Virus record (IMG/VR): IMGVR_UViG_3300025122_000065
Location: 1 to 37,179 of that record
DNA from: a virus
Length of the DNA stretch: 37,179 nt
Strand: one strand, 5' to 3'
Shown: in pieces, positions 15,901-25,463 of the stretch
Layout of the letters: every line of letters begins with the position of its first letter
How positions within the stretch are numbered: position 1 is the stretch's first letter
Position numbers and translations under genes: made by a program
The notes under the pieces: generated by a model
The model's database searches: none
What the model was told of the DNA's origin: nothing
What the model saw: the letters and a program-made list of their open reading frames with translations, nothing else

Positions 15901-18900
15901 CGAGTGGCCACACGCTAGCGGCACCCGAGGGGGACAGCGTTCCACCGGCCGAAGGGAGCCCAATCTGAACACCCTGCGAATTATTAAAAGGTGCTAGCGC
16001 CCTGTAGTATTTTACATCATTCCATATATTAGAAATATCATAATTGGGTCTTGTACGTGTTGAAGTTTGGTAAACATTTTGATTGCTGGGATAAACTCGT
16101 TGACCACACTTGATGAGCGCGCTGAGAGTTCCACTTATGGTAAAATCTGCCAACGAGGTAAACGCCGTTCCTTCATCAACAGGCGCGCGATCATGAAGGT
16201 TTAATTTTTGATTGAGGCCATTATGTGAGAAATAATCCAAATTATTCTGATAGCTTACATGGAGAGACATATTATTGGTATCGTCTGGAATTGGATTATT
16301 ATCTTCGAAAGTAAAAGAAACGGCTTTTGCATTTGAAGCAAGAGGTTGCTCTATATAATCTACAAATTCATTGGCGCTAAGACCATTTACCAAACCATTA
16401 TTCCCCTCGATTGCGGGGGGCGGCACGAGAGCGCTGATGATGTTCTCTTTTCTTAGCTGACGAGCCACGGGATGCTCGCCGGTACGAATCTGTTTCCATG
16501 TAGGATATCCATAAGGCCCATTCCGGCTATTAAGCAGAGCCGACAATGATCCTCTCTTATCATAATCTTCGGATACAAAAATCGCAGGGGGCAGTCCGGA
16601 TCCTGACTTCCATGAGAGAGTTGCTCCGTGCGTCGCCGCGAGTGGGACTGTTATAAGGGTACCCATGGTACTACCGCTTGCGGGGGCAGACGAGGAATAA
16701 AGATGAGAGCTTGTGAAATGATTCATAACATTCACGGTGCCTAATCCCGGTCGGACATCTCCATAGAATGGATCAAATCGATACCAGGCTACCTGATTTG
16801 CTGGCGCCAGGGCATTGGACATCCCCATATTAGATATAGTCGTGATTTGTTCCCCAGTGAACTCCGTGTTCCATATACCTACATCCGTTATTTCGCCCGT
16901 AAACGACGGCGTCTGGGCGGTCACAACGTTATATGGGTCGAAAGTGTGCATCGGGGACGCGATGCCCACGATGGCGCAGGACCCTTCGCCGGCTTGGGTA
17001 CCCACCCCGAGGCCCGCAAGGCCTAGGCCGCCGCCAGTACCACAGGAGGCTGTTATATTAACAGTGCCATTGAGGATCAAAGATCCCCCCGTAATGTCGT
17101 CTGCAGTCCAATCAGACCCGGGAATTCTATTTCCATCTACATAGACTTTCACTAAGCCGGAGGTCATTGCGTTAACGCCACCACCGTTGCCGCCGGCAAA
17201 GGTCATTGCTATATGATGCCATTTTTGGAGTTCTATATACTGGGCACTCGAGCGACAGTTTAAGGTAGTGGTGGAGCCCGATATTACTACCTGGGGGCGT
17301 CCCTTCATATCGCCGGATACCAGCGCGTGAAGGCCGAATGAGCGGTGCTCAGCACCAAAAGTAAATATAGGAGATGATGGTCCGATGGGGGGCCCACCGG
17401 GGTCGAGGTCACCGGGGTCGGTATCTTGCAGATAAATCCATGCCGATAAAGTATATGGTTTCGCAGCGCTGCCGGCGCCGCCGATAAGAGAGTTCCAACA
17501 ATCTGGAGTTCCTATACTGAACCAATTGCCTCTATTATCAGCAGCCGGGTTTCCGCCGCGGCCGCTAAGGGAGCCCCAATGAGAGCGTCTAATGGCCCCA
17601 AATTCTCCAAGAGTATGAGTAGAGGAGGAAACATGATCTCTCACGTTCGTTAATAGGCCGGCATAATTGAGGTTCCCAAAATAGGGATCAGTACTGCCGG
17701 TACTTAACTCACTAAGAACAGCCGCGCTGAGAGCACTTGGCCTCTGGAGATCATATATGGCATAGCCATCTCTCAACGAAGACGTCACCCAAGAATATTG
17801 TTGAGTTGATCGTGGAATGGCATCCTGCACATACCAATTGTTAAATATTTTGGTTTTATATGTGGTCAAACCCCCAATAACATGATCATCCAGATAATAG
17901 CTACCACTATTGTATGTTGTCTCATCAATTTCGAAAGTTATATTTTGTGTGATAGGTAAATCAGTATGCTGGGCGGGGGGGATATTTGGGAGCAACCTTT
18001 GGTCGATCATTCCGCTTCCTAATTCAGGGTTAAACCGATACCATGCCCTCAAATTCGTGGGAGACAGGGACGAAACATCATATATATCTCCAGTATTATA
18101 GAGAGCTGTGACAGAAGCTGCATCTAGTGCCGTATTCCACACGGCCAGCTCAGCCATGGCCCCGTCATACGCGAGGTGTGACTGGACGCCACCGATGTTG
18201 AAGCCAAGGGCCGCACAGTCGAGGACATCGCCACCTGAATTGATTGTGCCGCTACCAGAAACACCATTAACATAAATGATGGGGGAGTCCGCGTCGGTCA
18301 GCCCGGCGCCGCCGGCGTAAGTCACCACCACATGGCTCCAAACACCAACTGTTAGAAGATTAGTTGCTTCTCGTTTCCACGTCGTGAGGCCGACCAGAGT
18401 AACAAGATCGCCGGACTGGAACCGGAGCGCTCTTCCGGTTCCGGCGCCGGCATCGCCAATCTGCCATATATACTCGGTGCTTGCCGGGGCGAGCGAATGA
18501 GGTTTTATCCAACACGCTACTGTAAAAGGCTGCGCACCGGCGCCGTCGCCGCCGAACAAGAGATTCCAATAATCGGTATCATCGGATTGAACATACGAAA
18601 GTGTGCCATCATTTGCTGCGAACATACCAACATAGTTATCAATCTCTTTTCTTACAGTCCTTGCATTTCGATTTACCTTATGATAAGAGGGCGTCGTAAC
18701 ATACGTTAATTCTGGTACCGATCCATAGGCAGCATCCGATCCAAAAGGACCACAATGGAGAGTGAAGCGCTGGTCGAGACCGCGGTTCTTACCCAGTTGA
18801 TCTTCAACTCGAATCGTTCCGGTAATTGAGGGGTCAATTGAGGCTGATCCCGATAATCCATAATCGATTATTGATAAGTTTCGATAAGGAAGAGCATTAT

Positions 18901-21900
18901 AAACCGACATTTCTTCATGTGCGGGGTCCATGTACCCGAGTGACATAACCTCATAACCACACCCAGCGAAGCGATTAACAATAATGGTGTCGTTTGAAGT
19001 CGATCCGGTTCGTGCCGGAATGCTGTAATTAAGAACACCTCCTGAATTCGGTGTGCCTCCCGGTTGCGAATCCCACGGGAGACCATCAAAATCCACTCCG
19101 CCGCCGGATGCAGTTAACTCGGTAGCCGGGGAGATATCTGCGACGGACCAGGCCCCATCGCCCACGACGTCTGTGTTGGGGAGAAGGGGGAACGAGGTGG
19201 CCGCGTCGAGCGAGTACTGCGATCGATTATAAATACGTTGCGTTGATGTGTCAAAGGTGCCGACATGATCCGAGCCACTGGCGGCATATGGAGTTCGCCC
19301 AAAGGAATACCACGCATTCATCTGGTTAGCACTCCCCGATAGGTCTAACTCATTAAGGTCCCATGGGCCAGGTCGATAGCTACCAGAAAAATCATAGAGA
19401 GTATATATTTGGGCATCGCTAAGCTCATTCTTCCAGAAAGCAAAGTCTGACATATAACATCCACCAAATCCCTGATAACCTGAATAAGAAAAATTAGCTG
19501 GGTTCTCGTCGTACGCAATGTTAAAACCAATAGCCGCAAGCGGGTTTCCTTGGCCACTATAGGCGGCCATGGTTTCTGCCGCACCTATAGGCGTCTGTAT
19601 AAGAGTCATAGACTGGCTAATACCGTTTACGTAGAAAGTGGGAGCATTACTAGTGCTACTATCATCATAGGTGATGGCTACGTGAGTCCAGATATCCGAT
19701 GGAATATTTGAACCAATCGAGCGCCAGCATGCCTCATTCCCTGTAAACTTCTGACCAAATTCTATATCTCCATCGAACCTAAAACAGGCGCGCTTATATC
19801 CCGAGTCTCCAAAATAAAACCAAGTAGCCGCAGTATTGCCATTTGGGCGGCCAATGGGGCCCTTGTCTGGGAATGCGGCCGCGGCGTTGCCCAGCTTGAC
19901 CCACGCGGCCCATGTTTGAGTCTCCTCTAGAGCTGTTATAAAGTCTGCATGATACACTGGAAAATAAAGAGCGCCGGACGGCTTGCCCTCGGTCTGCTCG
20001 ACGTAGAGGGAGGAAGTCTGATAATATGGCGCGGGTCCCAACGCGTCCCCGGGCATTAATGGAAATCTGCCGCGCGTTGCGAGTGTTTCCGGATATAAGG
20101 CAAAGTCAAATATCTGTTCCTTAAAGAAGGGATCATTCTTCCTTCTGCCGCCGCTTGAAACAACTTGATAATTTTTTTGATAGTTTCCAATCGCTGCATG
20201 AGCCATGATTCCAGATAACCTTGTCGTCACGCTAGCTGTAGTCATCAGAATATTTTGAAGGTTCACGGGGCGCTTAGCACCGACGTTTCGGAAGCGATTT
20301 GCTATCGGGATATTCACGTTGCCCGAGGTACTATTGGCATCATAGTTCGGAGGAACAACCGCCATAGAGGGCGAAGCAAATGTTCCGCCCCCCGACGAAG
20401 AAACACCTGAAAAAACCAGTTTCCATCCCTCGCCGCGCGAGTAGGCAGTGTCCAACGGGCGCCCACTTCCACTTTGATTAAGGGGTGTATGTCGATATTC
20501 TCGTCCGCCTACAAATGCTTCAGTAAAGGGCCCCTGCATAGGGAGGTCTGCATTGTGTACAAGATCGTGATGAAGATTTGTTATCATCACTCCGGTGGCA
20601 TAATTTTCCACTACCTCAGAGTTATATCCGGTAGTTACCGATGAAGAATATATACTGAATGGAAGTAACAAATTGCCATTACGAGCTAACGTCCCCTCAT
20701 TGTTTCGATTAATGCTGGGATTCATCCCAAATCCCAGGCGTTGCTTATAGGCGGGGTGATATATATCGGCAGTGTTCATTAGTTGTTCGACTTCCGACCC
20801 GGAGCCTACGATTACATTCACGGGGGCGTTAGTAGGTGCCGCGGCCGCGGGACCGAAAGGCCGGGTTGCTTCATAAACAAAATTAATATTCTTATTTTGA
20901 TTAAACCCTACTCCACCAAGGATAAATCGACCACTACCACCAAACTTATAAGGACTTACAAGGGAACGACGATCAAACTGCCTATTAGAATTAAGCACAA
21001 GCTGTTTGCTGGTGTTGGTACCAGCTAGGGATTGAGATAGCCGGAGATTATACCTTTCGGCTCTGGCTTGCCACCACACAGAATTTATATCTAATGGAGG
21101 AGGAGCATAGGGATATCCAAAAGGAGGAGACACAGAAACAATATCGCTGCTGTCAAACAAATAGGGGGTTCCATTTCGGCCGCCTTTCTGGTCGTAGATT
21201 GTTCCATCATATGTGTCATCGGGATCAGAACCCATCATCCACCATGAAAGAAGATTGTCACTAACAGGCCCTAAAGAAGTTAATTCTTTCCTTGTGCCCC
21301 CTGAATAAACCTGAGCAACCTCGCCTAGATCAAGCTCCTTATCCCATACAGCAACATCACACATATAAGCGTTCGTGTTAAATTGGTTGGTAGAGCCGCC
21401 TATTGTTAAGCCCGTAGTTCCGGCTGAAGCTATTGTTTCGGGAGCAGTTGTAACTGTACTGGCGCCGTCCTTTAGTTCTCCATTTATGTAAATGTGGGAT
21501 TTGCCGTTGATTGCGCCCTCGAATGTAGCAACAATGTGAGTCCATTCCCCAGTAGCGATTGTGTCGCTACTTACTCTAGTATTATTGCTGAGCGCGGAGG
21601 TCTGGTTAAAAGAAACATAGGCAGGGTAAGAAGATCCATCAAACTTCAGTACTCGATCGCGAGTGCCGAGATTTACTATAATAGGGTCTGTATCTCCCAT
21701 AGCGATCGGATTAATCCATAACGAAATGCTATAGGGAAGATAAGCTCCAACAAGTGCTTCCCACACCGCTGCGTTATTACCGGCTCCAGCAAGTTGGGGT
21801 GCGTTCACGTAATCATTGATACCATCAAACTGTAGCGATTTATCATCGGGAGCTACCGTCGATGTCGCGGCATGCATATACTTCCATTGAAAGAAATCGA

Positions 21901-24900
21901 TTGGCTGCGATGATCCAACTTGGCGACGGCTTGTAGCACTGGCAGGATAAAACCCAGTTCCCGTAGGTTCATCTTCGGGGCTGGCGTTGTCGAGAGTCAG
22001 GGTGACGCCGACGGCGGGACCTTGAATAATAGGATCTTGTTGCTTAACGTTTTGAAATTTGCTCTGGTATTTACTTCGTTCGAGTACGTGGCTTTCAATG
22101 ATGGTTCGAACACTCTCAGCAAAGTCTGCAGATGCCGGCACCAATTGCTGCAACATTGAAGTAAGCGAAGAATCAAACCATTTATAAAACTCGTAGAACT
22201 TCTCGAAATCAATTTCACTATTGCTGACCCTTTCAAAGAAGCGCTGGCGGAGGACTCTTAAGCCCTTGTACTCCGGGCGATATCGGTTAACGGGCTCGCC
22301 AATAAGATTATTGATATCTTGTAACGTGGCGAAATAATTAATCATTTCAGCCGAGACTGCTTGTGCCATGCTCTTTTCAAAAGCAAAGAAATAGTTAATC
22401 GGTCGAGAATCTCGCGTGAAAACGTTTTGTTCTTGAGCGCCCAAAACTGTAACCATATCGCTAGAGTGAACATTTTCAGGTAACTGCAGTTTAGAAGTTA
22501 CCACATAATCTTTGTCGATCGGAGTAGTAGAAGAAGTCGTAAAGAATTGGCCGCGGCCACTATATTGTTTTTCTAAAATAGGACCGAGCCAAGCCCAGCG
22601 GGTTGAAGCAAGTGTCGCTGAACCCGAATATTCATCAACTACCGTAAAGAGCCCTGACGAATCAGATCCAGTATTTTGAGCGAACTCCCAATTAAATAAA
22701 AGTGTATCTGCCTGAAGAATCTCACCGTAGGATGCCGAAGGCACAAATGGGAAGGCATACCGATGGGGGTTAAGGGAGCCGTAATTTTGAGTATCATATA
22801 TGTGACCACGCAATGTTTTATCATCTAAATAATCTAACCAATATCGGCACGCGTTAACCTTTACATCCGATGACTGGAGAACATCTCCGGTAAAATCGGT
22901 GCGGTGTGCCCCCACAAAGACTCTCTTGCTGCCGGTTACAATCCCCGCCGAAACACTAGAAGAAATCATACTGCCGCTAAGAGTAAACTCATTTCTAATG
23001 ACGCCGGCGTCAACTTGAATACCATGGAGCTCAATTGTATAGACTCCATTGTCAGTACCGTCCACCTGATAAGCCTGTGGATATTTTTCTGGCTTAATCC
23101 GAACTGCCAAATTCCAATGAGTATTATTGTAGGTATCTTGATACAAATCAGAAACTAACTCGGGAACCAAGGTATCGTCGGTGCCGGTGAGAACGAAACG
23201 AACATTGTCCGAGGTTATCTCATCTCTTACAGCATAAACTTGATAATTTACATTATCAGGACTTGGCCACGTGGTAGTAGATTCAGGAGAGGCAGTAGGT
23301 ACTCCATGAACACCAAATAACGAGCTACTTATGGCATTTGTATCAATGTAATACTCTGAGGCGGGATCAAGTTTTTTGGGAAACAAAATTTCTGCTTCCA
23401 ACGTTTGAGCATAGCCTCCTGTCAAATTATAATTTGCAGGGATATATCCTGTGGTATTGGTTGTGTCTGTGGGATCTTGATATTGATATACTGTTGCGTG
23501 ATGGCCATCTTCTGTATTAAAGTCTACCTGGCGTTCGATGACTTCGACGATTCGACGGTTGTTGCGTAACTCATATTGAATGCCATTTCCATACATATTA
23601 AGCTTAACAAGCTCGTCGTCAATACCAAAACAGCGAATTAAATTTCGGAACGATTTTTCTGTACCCTTGGTCTTATAGATGTATACCAGATTATTATAAA
23701 TGTTTTTGTAGATAGTATTTTTGATCTCGCTTAAAGATTTTTCAAACACGCGGTCTTCACTTCGATCCGCCAGCTTTTCCAACACATCTGCATCCAAAAA
23801 TAAATCTGGGGCCACCATCCCGACCGACGGGAGGAGGCGCTCAGCAAACGGCAACGCCTTTTGGCTTCCGGAGGGATACGTGATATTCCCGAGGCCGGAG
23901 ATCGACTGGATTTGAAGATGTAGGGTATCAAAATAGCTAGATAAAATCTGTGTCAGATACTTAACTTGCTTTTGGCCTTCGGCATCTTCCTCGGTGATCC
24001 ATGCAGGAATGGAATTATAAATCGAAGAGTTGTTCGTAACATCATAGCTAGAGCCAGAAGTTTCCAAACTTGTAGCAAGGCCTTCCACCAAAGGGTGAAA
24101 AGAATAAATAATTGGATCTTTAAATTCTTTAATTGCAGCACTTGATTCTACAATTGCAGACCCCGTTGATCTAGAATTAGAGGTATATCCTGTCCACGTA
24201 CCATTAGTAATCCGCCCGGAATAATCAAGTACAACAGAATCTGTAGCCGAGAATCCGGTAATTCCTTCATTAAATTTATAGTAAACGCCCAAATATGTAT
24301 TAACATCTTCAGTGGTATCAACAAATGGCGCCGGATCATCGTTTGTGCCGCCACCTACTTGTGTGAACCAGAACCTTCCAATATCGCGGCCGGAACGCTC
24401 CTTCTTCCAATACCTAAGCTCGTCTAACGAACCGGTTAACTTACCTGCATAAGCTGCCGCTGACGATGCGGATGGGGAAGTTATAAGAGCGCCGATATTG
24501 GCTCGCAACGCCCCCGTAATTTCATTCAGGCCCACAGAACCTAGCGTATTTAGCGTAGCCTTGTTACTTAGTGTACCATCGACATAAAAATTGGAGGTGA
24601 TACCAGTCGAAGAAGACAAAAAGGTGAAAGCATAATGATGCCAATCGCCGTCCGCGATCGAAGCGGTTGTAAAAGACGAGCCCACCACAGAATCTTCAAA
24701 AGCACCTGATACAAACTGAGTACTACCCGACTGAAGTGTGACCAAGAAGGGGTCGGCGCCAAGGGCCGAAGCACCATTAAGCAACAAAGTAAAACGCCCG
24801 TATAGGGGGCTGTCATAAGTCTCCCCATTCCAAAGATCAAAAATAACCTCTTTTTCGGTTTTAGCGAGGTCAAAAGCTTCCTTCTTTAACCAGAATTCCA

Positions 24901-25456
24901 CTGAAACGCCGCTCCCACTTGGATCCAGCTTTAGGTTGGTTTCCCGATTACGATCGGGCTCGTAATAATTTGAACCTGTAAAGTGAGTAGCGTAAGGAGT
25001 CATCCCATTAGGATTGACATGCGGACCACCCTCAAGATAAATGTATTCTGGGGTTGTAGGGAGTCCATAACCATTTGTTATAGAACCATTTAAGGTACCC
25101 CAACCATCAGCAGAAAATTTTATGTAGCCGTTCGTGCGTGGATACTGATTCTCATAAATATGAAGATCTAAATAAGTTGACTCATTTTCCCACTTGAGCC
25201 TTTCTTGGAGCGAGCCGTCATAGGGATACTCATCATAAATATGCTTTAATGATTGATCATAATATTCAGCGGCTGAACCATAGCGGGCAAAGTTACGCGG
25301 AAACGAAAAATCCACTTGTGGGATAAATCGCTCTTCTTTTACAATATCCTCAGTCTGATATCCAACTGACTCAACCTCAGATGCTATTTCTTGGGCCGAC
25401 TTGTTGGATAATGCTTGGATTGTTGTCGCTTTACTAAAATAATCCTTATGACTCAT
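12959..25456 (-). CDS. Giant virion protein with five LamG/concanavalin-A-like domains
   Basis: This 4165-aa uninterrupted ORF is the largest gene in the window. Five LamG-type jelly-roll domains are recognisable at about residues 175-370, 1203-1386, 1840-2022, 2290-2455 and 2652-2875. Each carries the W-x-H-(I/V/Y) strand plus a YVDG/YVNG/YING turn, and each is followed by a (W/Y)-(Y/W)-x-(F/M) motif such as LRAWYRFNP or QVAWYRFDP. LamG folds typically bind glycans, so receptor or capsule binding at the baseplate periphery is a good hypothesis. Around residues 589-612, YKTKGTEKSFRNLIRCFGI recalls the 'KGT' segment of P2 gpI/T4 gp7-type wedge proteins, in keeping with its place after gp25 and gp6. 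The remainder is unassigned. The start follows the 513-aa gene's stop by 7 bases; the only AGGA is 1 base before the ATG, an unusually poor spacing. Confidence 0.82.
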   Translation of the reverse strand: MSHKDYFSKATTIQALSNKSAQEIASEVESVGYQTEDIVKEERFIPQVDFSFPRNFARYGSAAEYYDQSLKHIYDEYPYDGSLQERLKWENESTYLDLHIYENQYPRTNGYIKFSADGWGTLNGSITNGYGLPTTPEYIYLEGGPHVNPNGMTPYATHFTGSNYYEPDRNRETNLKLDPSGSGVSVEFWLKKEAFDLAKTEKEVIFDLWNGETYDSPLYGRFTLLLNGASALGADPFLVTLQSGSTQFVSGAFEDSVVGSSFTTASIADGDWHHYAFTFLSSSTGITSNFYVDGTLSNKATLNTLGSVGLNEITGALRANIGALITSPSASSAAAYAGKLTGSLDELRYWKKERSGRDIGRFWFTQVGGGTNDDPAPFVDTTEDVNTYLGVYYKFNEGITGFSATDSVVLDYSGRITNGTWTGYTSNSRSTGSAIVESSAAIKEFKDPIIYSFHPLVEGLATSLETSGSSYDVTNNSSIYNSIPAWITEEDAEGQKQVKYLTQILSSYFDTLHLQIQSISGLGNITYPSGSQKALPFAERLLPSVGMVAPDLFLDADVLEKLADRSEDRVFEKSLSEIKNTIYKNIYNNLVYIYKTKGTEKSFRNLIRCFGIDDELVKLNMYGNGIQYELRNNRRIVEVIERQVDFNTEDGHHATVYQYQDPTDTTNTTGYIPANYNLTGGYAQTLEAEILFPKKLDPASEYYIDTNAISSSLFGVHGVPTASPESTTTWPSPDNVNYQVYAVRDEITSDNVRFVLTGTDDTLVPELVSDLYQDTYNNTHWNLAVRIKPEKYPQAYQVDGTDNGVYTIELHGIQVDAGVIRNEFTLSGSMISSSVSAGIVTGSKRVFVGAHRTDFTGDVLQSSDVKVNACRYWLDYLDDKTLRGHIYDTQNYGSLNPHRYAFPFVPSASYGEILQADTLLFNWEFAQNTGSDSSGLFTVVDEYSGSATLASTRWAWLGPILEKQYSGRGQFFTTSSTTPIDKDYVVTSKLQLPENVHSSDMVTVLGAQEQNVFTRDSRPINYFFAFEKSMAQAVSAEMINYFATLQDINNLIGEPVNRYRPEYKGLRVLRQRFFERVSNSEIDFEKFYEFYKWFDSSLTSMLQQLVPASADFAESVRTIIESHVLERSKYQSKFQNVKQQDPIIQGPAVGVTLTLDNASPEDEPTGTGFYPASATSRRQVGSSQPIDFFQWKYMHAATSTVAPDDKSLQFDGINDYVNAPQLAGAGNNAAVWEALVGAYLPYSISLWINPIAMGDTDPIIVNLGTRDRVLKFDGSSYPAYVSFNQTSALSNNTRVSSDTIATGEWTHIVATFEGAINGKSHIYINGELKDGASTVTTAPETIASAGTTGLTIGGSTNQFNTNAYMCDVAVWDKELDLGEVAQVYSGGTRKELTSLGPVSDNLLSWWMMGSDPDDTYDGTIYDQKGGRNGTPYLFDSSDIVSVSPPFGYPYAPPPLDINSVWWQARAERYNLRLSQSLAGTNTSKQLVLNSNRQFDRRSLVSPYKFGGSGRFILGGVGFNQNKNINFVYEATRPFGPAAAAPTNAPVNVIVGSGSEVEQLMNTADIYHPAYKQRLGFGMNPSINRNNEGTLARNGNLLLPFSIYSSSVTTGYNSEVVENYATGVMITNLHHDLVHNADLPMQGPFTEAFVGGREYRHTPLNQSGSGRPLDTAYSRGEGWKLVFSGVSSSGGGTFASPSMAVVPPNYDANSTSGNVNIPIANRFRNVGAKRPVNLQNILMTTASVTTRLSGIMAHAAIGNYQKNYQVVSSGGRRKNDPFFKEQIFDFALYPETLATRGRFPLMPGDALGPAPYYQTSSLYVEQTEGKPSGALYFPVYHADFITALEETQTWAAWVKLGNAAAAFPDKGPIGRPNGNTAATWFYFGDSGYKRACFRFDGDIEFGQKFTGNEACWRSIGSNIPSDIWTHVAITYDDSSTSNAPTFYVNGISQSMTLIQTPIGAAETMAAYSGQGNPLAAIGFNIAYDENPANFSYSGYQGFGGCYMSDFAFWKNELSDAQIYTLYDFSGSYRPGPWDLNELDLSGSANQMNAWYSFGRTPYAASGSDHVGTFDTSTQRIYNRSQYSLDAATSFPLLPNTDVVGDGAWSVADISPATELTASGGGVDFDGLPWDSQPGGTPNSGGVLNYSIPARTGSTSNDTIIVNRFAGCGYEVMSLGYMDPAHEEMSVYNALPYRNLSIIDYGLSGSASIDPSITGTIRVEDQLGKNRGLDQRFTLHCGPFGSDAAYGSVPELTYVTTPSYHKVNRNARTVRKEIDNYVGMFAANDGTLSYVQSDDTDYWNLLFGGDGAGAQPFTVACWIKPHSLAPASTEYIWQIGDAGAGTGRALRFQSGDLVTLVGLTTWKREATNLLTVGVWSHVVVTYAGGAGLTDADSPIIYVNGVSGSGTINSGGDVLDCAALGFNIGGVQSHLAYDGAMAELAVWNTALDAASVTALYNTGDIYDVSSLSPTNLRAWYRFNPELGSGMIDQRLLPNIPPAQHTDLPITQNITFEIDETTYNSGSYYLDDHVIGGLTTYKTKIFNNWYVQDAIPRSTQQYSWVTSSLRDGYAIYDLQRPSALSAAVLSELSTGSTDPYFGNLNYAGLLTNVRDHVSSSTHTLGEFGAIRRSHWGSLSGRGGNPAADNRGNWFSIGTPDCWNSLIGGAGSAAKPYTLSAWIYLQDTDPGDLDPGGPPIGPSSPIFTFGAEHRSFGLHALVSGDMKGRPQVVISGSTTTLNCRSSAQYIELQKWHHIAMTFAGGNGGGVNAMTSGLVKVYVDGNRIPGSDWTADDITGGSLILNGTVNITASCGTGGGLGLAGLGVGTQAGEGSCAIVGIASPMHTFDPYNVVTAQTPSFTGEITDVGIWNTEFTGEQITTISNMGMSNALAPANQVAWYRFDPFYGDVRPGLGTVNVMNHFTSSHLYSSSAPASGSTMGTLITVPLAATHGATLSWKSGSGLPPAIFVSEDYDKRGSLSALLNSRNGPYGYPTWKQIRTGEHPVARQLRKENIISALVPPPAIEGNNGLVNGLSANEFVDYIEQPLASNAKAVSFTFEDNNPIPDDTNNMSLHVSYQNNLDYFSHNGLNQKLNLHDRAPVDEGTAFTSLADFTISGTLSALIKCGQRVYPSNQNVYQTSTRTRPNYDISNIWNDVKYYRALAPFNNSQGVQIGLPSAGGTLSPSGAASVWPLDMVSKNDGEGYSAIPITCSGGGRYYTDAVTSGPNISGSGELQNLYCRFSSSIDPTQVSPDSLAPAAAYVMPILAGRSKNNGNVYNKSTGYTEDWPNPRPGSFDVLIGHHSWSAGEMSGLSPYKPYEDYAEMIRLVGKDMTIIPEFRISEHIDSYINDHGGDFLAPLNNIFTLTGAAYPDSSTADFYKTYSTADFMKYFKVVDDALVDRANAVGDIIRRHSIELSCDAILQFLPYKGFYPAERTVELAALLSQSLGPINLTGSNNKIGDTTAAAYPNLARRILLEPLVAPGILFNTIKTGVACSSLLLMSDTSGANFQGEPGSVEVSASGHSDFAGGTYGTLLLTELNLDGTWSFINRSTSNYGGVEALRILGKEATGSQGEAWTPTSMYGVPLPFEAIRDPEAYLSTTALGSSSYIYDTGVYSASMNHDGSPTYLQYLGPATSPLYKLAIDNFLCETVSFFQTPLKSYVSKPEADFAAVTKNHYYGLQVELVEPVGQDFNLQAVASSLGSGIISGSFGMYSRASAFGPMVVQTGSFTSATRGKFRWDGACYDPWLPPHWYGSAVANIIFKAPWTGQVKLDDILGNAVIEFHKKDMKDRWGFDSIDLMPPDAEAPGYEPGTHVTQPQITSSINILDKLLIVPPDTNTQQARWLIQPKFETPILNFYGVPAADPLVGARKNPINHTYAGYPGVDELRVRGMWHQYGNKLSGSEGVFLNVKDLPLTFDSTNYGTIQLKSLNDVVGFQTDQKRLGDFANSKRLEEAIVCVPFLTVDNDRRFFDIDSNSHEYVTQLALLNKYIFPPTFDFLQNESVLPVAFYAFEFALDLNQDDLINIWQNLPPTSNGPENQFKKASVEIKIRALVDNLLDNEEDLQWLVFKVKRRAEGDYNIFTKKDLVDGLPIVSPAIDSLYTYNWPYDYFSLVELIKIGEDVVYATEDIIPEGDDTIPVVPDLREFIPAPEEVPAAALPTANAYIVMSSGSI

Positions 25457-25463
25457 ATCCTAA

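Noticed and set aside
16815-17144. 109-codon plus-strand frame opposite the fifth LamG domain
   Set aside because: It lies wholly inside the giant gene, has low-complexity Pro/Arg content, and has no supporting start signal.
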